64,000 nt of DNA from Sciurus carolinensis (Eukaryota > Chordata > Mammalia > Rodentia > Sciuridae). Positions within the stretch are counted from its first letter, which is position 1. The number at the start of each line of letters is the position of its first letter. The stretch spans positions 134,339,241 through 134,403,240 of the forward strand of contig NC_062218.1 of NCBI RefSeq assembly GCF_902686445.1, given 5' to 3'. Under the pieces are notes generated by a model. It was not told the DNA's origin and ran no database searches. It was given only the letters and a program-made list of their open reading frames with translations. Positions 57,809 through 64,000 of the stretch are shown in pieces. The translations under genes were made by a program, and so were the position numbers.

Positions 57809-58081
57809 GTTACTGACAATAAATGCTGGAGCAGTACCATCACCCTCATTTTTATACATGTACATGAGCAAATCAAGAGAGGCAGAACTGTGTGTAGGGG
57901 GCCCATGACTTTCCCTAGGGATCCACGCAGGGCCCCAATGAGGTTACCTGAGTGGTCCATTCTTCAGACCAATCTCTGGGGTCCAGCCTTGATGAAGACA
58001 GGGGTGTAGTCTCTGAGCCCCAGAAGTTCCCTTTGAAGGGAGCTCTGAGCAGGAGCTTCAGACCCCACTCAGCAGGGAGGT
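57809..58081. other. Unassigned stretch, possible MIR trace
   Basis: 'caccctcatttttatacatgtacatgagcaaatcaagagaggcagaactg' weakly resembles a MIR core. The rest is unrecognised. GAGGT at its right end is one copy of the next LTR's target duplication. Confidence 0.3.
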
Positions 58082-58602
58082 TGTAATGGTTAATTTGAAT
58101 TGTCAACTTGATTGGATTAAGAGACTTCCATGATTAAGAGGGCATGTCTAGGAATGATTGGCATGTGGGATGGGAACTAAAGTGGGGCCCCTCCCTAAGC
58201 GTGGGCAGCACCACCCAATAGGATGGAATCAAAGCTGGAAGAACAAGGAAGCAGATGCAGATGGAAACTGGGCTCTTCTTGAACGGGTTCTTGATTGCTG
58301 CTTTGATTGCCTGAGGCTATCAGACTCTCGCTTCTTCACTCTTCCAAAGTGGACTCTGCCAGTGATTCTCCAGGTAGTTTCCAGAAGCCTTGGTCTCAGA
58401 CTAGGGTAGCACTGTTGATCCTTCTTGTTCTGGGATTTCTGCCTCTTGGACTGTGCAGCTGCTGGTTCTTCCAGCTCTCTATCCTGCAGACGTCCATTGT
58501 GGACGATCCAGCTTCTGGTCATGGAAGCCAACCTAATAAATCCCCTTTTAATAATCATACTTCCTGTTGATTCCGTTCCTCTAGAGAACCCTGGCTAATG
58601 CA
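58082..58602 (+). mobile_element. ERVL-type (class III) solo LTR with perfect 5-bp duplication
   Basis: 521 bp, 'tgtaatggttaatttgaattgtcaacttg' to 'agagaaccctggctaatgca', flanked by GAGGT at 58077-58081 and 58603-58607. AATAAA is at 58535-58540. It is related to the reversed, split LTR at 9437-10506. Frames of 109 and 87 residues are LTR shadows. Confidence 0.87.
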
Positions 58603-59133
58603 GAGGTAGACCTGGGGACTCACGGATACAATAGCAGCACCCACTCTAAAGAGCTCCTGGTGCTCCTGGTAGGGAACTGAACTGCGGAGCTTGCCACAGG
58701 AGCAGGGGCCAGAGTGTCCTGCAGCATGGCTACAGAGGGTAGGTGGGGGCTGTCACCAGCAGCCACCACAGCTGGTGACAGTATGTGTGACAGACTGCAG
58801 GTCTGGTGGGGAACTCGTGGGTGGCTGGAGTGGCAAGTATGGCCATGTGCTCATGAGCGCCCGCCCAATCCTGAGGAGAGTTTGTAGGGCTGCCTGAACA
58901 CCAACCCCACTGCCAAGTTCACCTTGCTGCTGCTGCCTGATTTCTCTATCATTTACCTTTTCCAAAATTATGGAACCATAGGGACATTTGTGGAGGATAT
59001 ATTTAGCTTCATTCTCTTGACCCTTTAAAGGAAACAGAGGCATGTTTGTCACTATGCATATAAGGACATATTTCATGCAGCAAAATTTGGAATATTGAGT
59101 TGATGTGAGAGGCATTTCTTCATTCCACCAAGT
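58603..59133. other. Unassigned stretch
   Basis: A 120-residue minus-strand frame (58753-59115) has no known domain. Nothing else recognised. Confidence 0.3.
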
Positions 59134-59165
59134 GTATGTGTGTGTGCGTGTGTGTGTGTGTGTGT
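59134..59165 (+). repeat. (TG)n microsatellite
   Basis: TG repeat with one TGCG interruption. Confidence 0.95.
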
Positions 59166-59243
59166 TTTAAAATTTTTTTAAATGAAAGATGGAATGACAG
59201 TGCCTATGCTAAGGACATGGCCTGCCACAAAATTCTTCCTGTT

Positions 59244-59752
59244 CAGTCGTCCCCACAATCTATGGTTTCGTCTTCTGCAATTTCTGTTATGTCAACTGTA
59301 GTCCAAAAACATTAAATGGAAAATTCTAGAAATGAGCAGTTTAAACGTTTTAAGTTGTGTGCCAATTAAGTAGCATGTTGAAATCTACCACCCTGCTCTG
59401 TCCCACTTGGGACGTGAGTCACCCCATGGTGCAGTGTATCCATACTGTATATACTACCTGCCTGTCAGTCGCTCAGTAGTCACTTAGGCTATCACATCGA
59501 GGGGCGTGGCATCGCAGTGCTTGTGTTCACATAACCCATATTTTCCTACATGATGACTCTAAAGCAAGAGAGTAGAGATGCTGGCAATCTGGATATGCCA
59601 AAGAGAAGCTGAGAAGTATTTCCTTTAAGTGGAAAGGGGGAAGTTTATCACAGGCATGTATATACAGAAAAGATGTGGTAGGAAGGCTTCAGTACCATCC
59701 AAGGTTCCGGACATTCACTGGGAGTCTTGGAACGGAGACCACACGGGTTATC
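59244..59752 (+). mobile_element. Tigger1-type transposon, internally deleted
   Basis: 5' terminus 'cagtcgtccccacaatctatgg', 5' UTR text 'attaaatggaaaattctagaaatgagc', then the start of the transposase, a jump, and the 3' end 'cattcactgggagtcttggaacgg'. The middle of the transposase gene is gone. Confidence 0.83.
59553..59640 (+). pseudogene. N-terminal remnant of a Tigger1 transposase
   Basis: ATG at 59553 opens a frame with 'DAGNLDMPKRS' and hits a stop at 59610-59612; family-like residues (F-P-L-S) follow for a few codons. In the intact family this is the start of the DNA-binding (HTH) region. Far too short to act. Confidence 0.75.
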
Positions 59753-59890
59753 TCATTGAACACTCAAGGTAGATTGTATTTTTATTCTGATTTTACCGAC
59801 AAGGAAATCGAGGCCTGGCTTGGTTAGGCAGGCACCTTCCCCAAGCTACCTGACTGACTAGTGCCTGGGCCCAACCTCATCTGTCAGGGA
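59753..59890 (+). repeat. MIR SINE
   Basis: 'attctgattttaccgacaaggaaatcgagg' and 'caccttccccaagctacctgactgactag' fit the MIR core in sense orientation. Confidence 0.72.
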
Positions 59891-60519
59891 CCCACTAGGT
59901 CCCCAGGGGCTGAGAGGTGGGAACCAGGGCAGCAGCAACAGTGGGAGACTTCACTGCAGAGCTTCCCTGAAATGTCCGAGTGCAAATCCTGGACCTGAAT
60001 TCTCATTTGCGCCTTCTCGTTAGCTTTCCTCGTTTGCTCTGGTCATCATGTCAAAGTTCAAGCAGGCAGACAGAGTTGATTAGATTTGACTTTAGCCCTT
60101 GCTTTGAATAATTCATGCCTCTTCCCTGATTTCCCCAGGAATAATTCAATAATGCACAGCAGCAGGAGGGCGCCTGGGTGAGTGGTGTTTGGGACGTGCT
60201 CGCCTACAAGTGTCGGGAGTGAGAGACAGAGGGTCCCAAACCACCTTCCCTTTAAAGTGTGCTCAGGACTTGAGGATCCTGCCTGGGAGGGTTTTTGGGC
60301 AGTGTTCTGGGAGCTTCCACCCTCCTGCCTCCTGGGCACCTGAGACATTGGCCTCCTCTGCCAATGTCTGTAGTCTCCTGTCCAGCCCAAACCTACCCCC
60401 GCTGACCCCCACCTTCACTCCCCTGTCCCAGAGAAGGGGAGTTGGCGGACTCCCACCCACAGCGCTGTCTTGTCCCAGATCTGCTTACCTATTTTGGGGG
60501 TCAAAGCTTGTTGGTTGAG
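59891..60519. other. Unassigned stretch
   Basis: Frames of 109 and 110 residues overlap on opposite strands. No domain or repeat recognised. Confidence 0.3.
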
Positions 60520-60840
60520 TGTTGTGGTTTCCATGCTGGTCTCTTCCCAAACTCATGTTGAAATTTAATTTCCATTGTAATGGTGTTAAGATGTGGGGCT
60601 GACTCGGCTGCGAGAGCTCCAGCCCCATTGCTAAAGGGCCAGTTCAGACTTTCCTTGTTTCCTCTCGGCCCTTCTGCTCTCTGCCATGGGATGATGCAGT
60701 AAGAAAGCCCTCACCAGATGCTGGCCCCTTGGTATTGGACTTCCCAGCCTCCAGAACTGTGAGCCAGTAAAGTCTTTCTGCTCGTTGTGCATGCCTGTTG
60801 GTGGTATTCTGTTATAGCAACACAAAATGGACTAGATGCT
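60520..60840 (+). mobile_element. MaLR (MLT1/MST-like) solo LTR
   Basis: 'tgttgtggtttccatgctggtctcttcccaaactcatgttg', 'ccctcaccagatgctggccccttggtattgg' and 'gcaacacaaaatggactag' are in order. Confidence 0.82.
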
Positions 60841-61895
60841 TGGTATTCGATGCCCTGAAGCTGTGGCCTCTGTGGTTCTCTTTCCCTCCCAGTGTGTAGA
60901 GTCACTAACCTGTGGGAATTTGGGCTGCTTTTCTGTGGGGAAGGTGGGACCAGCACACACATGCCCAGATAGGCTGACACCTTCCGCACCATTGCTTGGT
61001 CACAGCTCATGGGGGAAGGTAGTTGTCAGGCCAGGAGTCCTGGGCTCCTCAGTCAGCCACCCTGTCTTGCTGGGGGGAAAGCTGAAGACCCAAAGACCCT
61101 GACCCACTAGGCGAACAACACCCTCTGTATTCTCCACTTGGCTGAAGTCCCCTGCCTGAGAGCAGCTCTTTCCTAAGGAGCACAGATCCTGGCCAAGGGC
61201 TGCGGACCCCAATGATAGAGCTGGCACCGGCCCTGGTCACAGACAGGTGGGCAGGCAGTTCCAGGACCTCTGTAAGATCTGCTCCCTCAGGTCAGGTGAA
61301 GTGCTGCCCAGGATCCCAGGAGTCAGGCTTCTTACTCTTCCAGTCCTCCCATTTGTTTGGTGGCAATTAGAAAAGACTACAGTGATCATGCTCAGGCAAG
61401 GTCACATTATAAGAAGTGGAGAGCCAATACAGTGGAGGGTAAGAGTCTTTGCACTCCACTGGGATCTTGGGCCTCAGTTCTGGACTATACACTCTGAGAG
61501 GACCAGATACAAATTGGAAGGGAATGACCCCTTTTGGGGGGTATTCATCCAGTCCCTTTCTCTGAAAATGGGCCCCCACTTCTCACAGAGATGGGTCACC
61601 ACAGCTAAGTGTATGCCACATAGTCCTATCACTTTGTTCACTTCATCCCTCCAGGATGGACAACTGACCTTAGCAACCAAGTCAATGCTCTCTTTTGGGA
61701 GTTTGTAATTGAAACAAAGATTCTTGTTGTCGGGGCTGGCTGATGAACTGAGAAGTGAGTTCAGGCCCATGGGCAACTGCCCTGCATTGAGAAGTAGCAG
61801 AGAAGGAAGGGAGGGTGATGTGCTGCAAGCTGCAGAGGGACCCTCGACCTATGACCTCAGATGCATGATAAATGTGTTCATAATGAGCTCTCATC
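60841..61895. other. Unassigned stretch
   Basis: A 153-residue frame (61247-61708) overlaps minus-strand frames of 70 and 100 residues. No domain or repeat that I recognise. A T run at 61898-61921 suggests an additional retroinsertion tail. Confidence 0.35.
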
Positions 61896-61964
61896 TTTTC
61901 TTTTTTTTTTTTTTTTTTTTTGCATTTTCTTATTGAGACAAAACTCATTTAACTTAAAATTCAC

Positions 61965-62053
61965 TTTTTTTTTTTTTTGCAGTACCGGGGATTGAACCCA
62001 GGGCTTTGCACATGCTACACAAGTACTCCACCACTGAGCTACATTCCCAGGCC
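61965..62053 (-). mobile_element. ID SINE, antisense
   Basis: T tail plus 'gcagtaccggggattgaacccagggctttgcacatgctac...gagctacattcccagg'. AAATTCA/AAACTCA flanks fit a diverged target duplication. Confidence 0.88.
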
Positions 62054-62305
62054 CAAACTCACAGTTTTAAAGCCCTCTATACAGTGGTTAGGATATCCAC
62101 AGCAACTATCTCCGCTGTCTGATTCCACAACATTGTCATTACCCCTGAAAGAATCTCCATCCTCCCCTCTCCTCATCCTTTAGCAACGGGCTAAAGTATC
62201 TTCTATCTCTAGAGATCTGCCTACTGGGACATTTCTTATAAATGAACTCATGAATCTGGCTCCTTTCACTTACCATAATGTGTTTGAGGTTCATTCACGT
62301 GACAT

Positions 62306-62742
62306 TGTTATGGTTTATATATGAGTCGTCCCCAAAAGCTCAGGTGTGAGACAATTCAAGAAGGTTTAGAGGTGAAAAGATGAGGTTTTGAGAACCTTAA
62401 CCTCATCAGTGCGTGAATCCCCTGATGGGTATTAACTAAGGGTGACAGTAGGCAGGTGGGTGTGGCTGGAGGAGGCGGGTCCCTGGGGGCGGGCCCTTGG
62501 GTTTATATTTTGCCTGTGAGGGGAGCTCTCTCCCTCTGCTTCCTGGTGCCATGTGGGCAGCTGCTTCTCTCCTCATCCTCTTCTGCCCTCTGGTTCTGTG
62601 TCACCTTGAGCCCCCAGGAATGGAGCCGGCTGTCTGTGGACTGAGAACTCTGAAGCCCCTGAGCCCCCAAATAACCTGTTCCTGTTCTAAATGTTCTTGT
62701 CATGTCTTTTGGGCCACAGCAGTAAAAGAGCTGACTAAAACA
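62306..62742 (+). mobile_element. MaLR solo LTR
   Basis: 437 bp from 'tgttatggtttatatatgag' to 'aagagctgactaaaaca', flanks GACAT/GACAA. It shares the 'aggcaggtgggtgtggctggagg' block with the LTRs at 13554 and 19231. Several frames of 60-113 residues are shadows. Confidence 0.85.
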
Positions 62743-63723
62743 GACAAGGATTGGGGCTTTATTCCTTTGATGGCTGCATATTACATGGAATGGAAATGTT
62801 GCATTGTATTTATGCACTTTTCAGTCAGTGAGTGGTAGGGTTGTTTCCCCTTTTGGTCTGTTGTCCGTAATGTTGTGATGACCATTTGCACACGGGTTGC
62901 TACCTGGATGTGTGTTTTCTGGTCTTTTGGGTACCTACCTACGAGTGGAATTGCTGGGTCCTATGGTAACTCTAAGTATAATATTTTGTCCTCTTATTTT
63001 TTGCTTTTGTTGTTTTGTTTTTTGATTTTAGATATCTTATTTTTAACTCGATACAAATTCCTGAAAAGTGAGCAAACCCTTTGTCTTTTGAGTTCTGTAA
63101 GTTCTACAGTGATAGTTTCTCACCCATTTCTGACACATTTTGATGCCTTCTCTATTCTCTCCTTGCTCGAACTCAGCAGGGTTGATCACTTCCATTTCAT
63201 TTTTTTGAAGAACCAGCTTTTGGCTATGCCCATCCTCTTTACTGGATGTTTTAAAAAAATCTCATTAACTCATGCTTATATCTTTTAATTATCTCATTCC
63301 TTATATATACTTTCTTTGGTTAATTTTGCTGTGATATTCAGCCTGTTTTCTAATACTCTTACTTAAAACTACATTTCCTGGGAAACAGCACTTTGGTGGC
63401 AATCTCGTGTATTTTGATATGTGATTTTTTCATTCAGTTCAGCGTTCTTCCTGATTTCCATAGTGGTCTTTTCCTTTGATTCACGAGTTATTCAAGTGTG
63501 CATTTCTCAACTTTCCAACAGCATGTCCTGGCCTCCTCCCGGGTGAAGCTCTCAAATGTCACCCAGGGTCTCAGTTTCCTCTTCAGGAACTGCCAGTGCA
63601 TTTGTTTCCTGTGCCGCATCATCAGTTTTCACAGGTTTTGCAGCTTCAAGCGAGACCCACTTGTTAGCTCACAGATGTGCTGATCAGAAGGAGGGGGAGC
63701 AGGTTCTTACATGTTGCTGTTGC

Positions 63724-63852
63724 TTTTTATTTATTTTTTTTGTGACAAGGTCTCGTTATATTGCCCAGGTTGGCCCTGAACTCCTGGTGTCCAGCAGACC
63801 TCCTGCCTCAGCCTATAAGTAGCTTGGACTATGGGCATTCACCACTGGTGTC
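63724..63852 (-). mobile_element. B1/Alu-type SINE, antisense
   Basis: 'tgacaaggtctcgttatattgcccaggttggccctgaactcctgg' and 'cctcctgcctcagcctataagtagc' form a reversed 7SL-type monomer. Confidence 0.8.
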
Positions 63853-64000
63853 TAGCTGGACATTAGTTCTTAGGATCTATCATAAGACTGGGTTATCATC
63901 TGAAGCTAGGGGTCCTCTTCCAAGTTCATTCAGGTTGTTGAAAGAATTCAGCTCCTTGTGGTCATGGGACTGAGGTCTCTGCGTCCTTGCAGGCTGTCAG

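Larger units (their letters stand above)
61922..63540 (-). mobile_element. Old L1M, antisense, split by an ID SINE and a MaLR LTR
   Basis: 'aaaactcatttaacttaaaattcac', 'cttataaatgaactcatgaatctggctcctttcacttac' and, past the LTR, 'ctacgagtggaattgctgggtcctatggtaac' are consecutive antisense L1M blocks. ORF2-like antisense text continues to about 63540 ('cacgagttattcaagtgtgcatttctcaac'). Confidence 0.75.

Noticed and set aside
61247..61708. 153-residue frame as a gene
   Set aside because: It is overlapped by minus-strand frames of 70 and 100 residues and has no recognisable domain.

Overview
The window is mammalian, non-coding DNA, most likely from a member of the squirrel family (Sciuridae). 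The evidence is repeat content. There are many tRNA-derived ID SINEs, dimeric B1-dID SINEs (a B1 half joined to an ID-like half), monomeric B1 pieces, and a rodent-type L1 whose 3' end recurs in the window. Alongside them are the older repeats shared by all placental mammals (MIR, L2, old L1M/HAL1, Tigger, MER2-like and hAT transposons, MLT1/MST-like MaLR LTRs). I found no intact cellular protein gene, rRNA, tRNA or CRISPR array. Long reading frames are repeat relics, simple-repeat translations or chance frames. Family names rest on recalled consensus similarity, so superfamily calls are firmer than subfamily calls.

Layout. 1-9.4 kb: old MIR/L1M pieces, a Tigger-type element, SINEs, a clean 252-bp truncated L1 insertion and a CpG-rich unique patch near 7.5-8.0 kb. 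9.4-17 kb: a nested LTR cluster, a poly(A)-only insertion, MaLR LTRs carrying GA/CT microsatellites, and HAL1/L1 remains. 17-25 kb: one old L1 split by SINE, LTR and L1 insertions, then more old L1. 25-31 kb: Tigger, MLT1, a unique stretch with a possible exon, old L1, and a MaLR LTR split by an unusual L1 5'-UTR cassette. 31-41 kb: MIR, two MER2-like elements, SINEs, a probable class I LTR, L1M and L2.

41.3-50.7 kb is the showpiece. A fossil hAT transposase gene is split by a full-length but dead L1 (41947-49270), whose reverse transcriptase region is in turn split by an IAP-like solo LTR (46225-46930). Duplicated target sites mark both the L1 and the LTR insertion. 51-64 kb: a MaLR LTR split by a second class II solo LTR with a 6-bp target duplication, a large CATC microsatellite, GC-richer unique sequence, an ERVL-like solo LTR with a perfect 5-bp duplication, a Tigger1-type deletion derivative keeping the start of its transposase, and an old L1 cut by an ID SINE and a MaLR LTR.

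No genes act together here. The value of the window is its insertion chronology: hAT/Tigger/MIR/L2 first, then L1M and MLT1, then MST-like LTRs, then B1-dID/ID SINEs, young L1 and class II LTRs.
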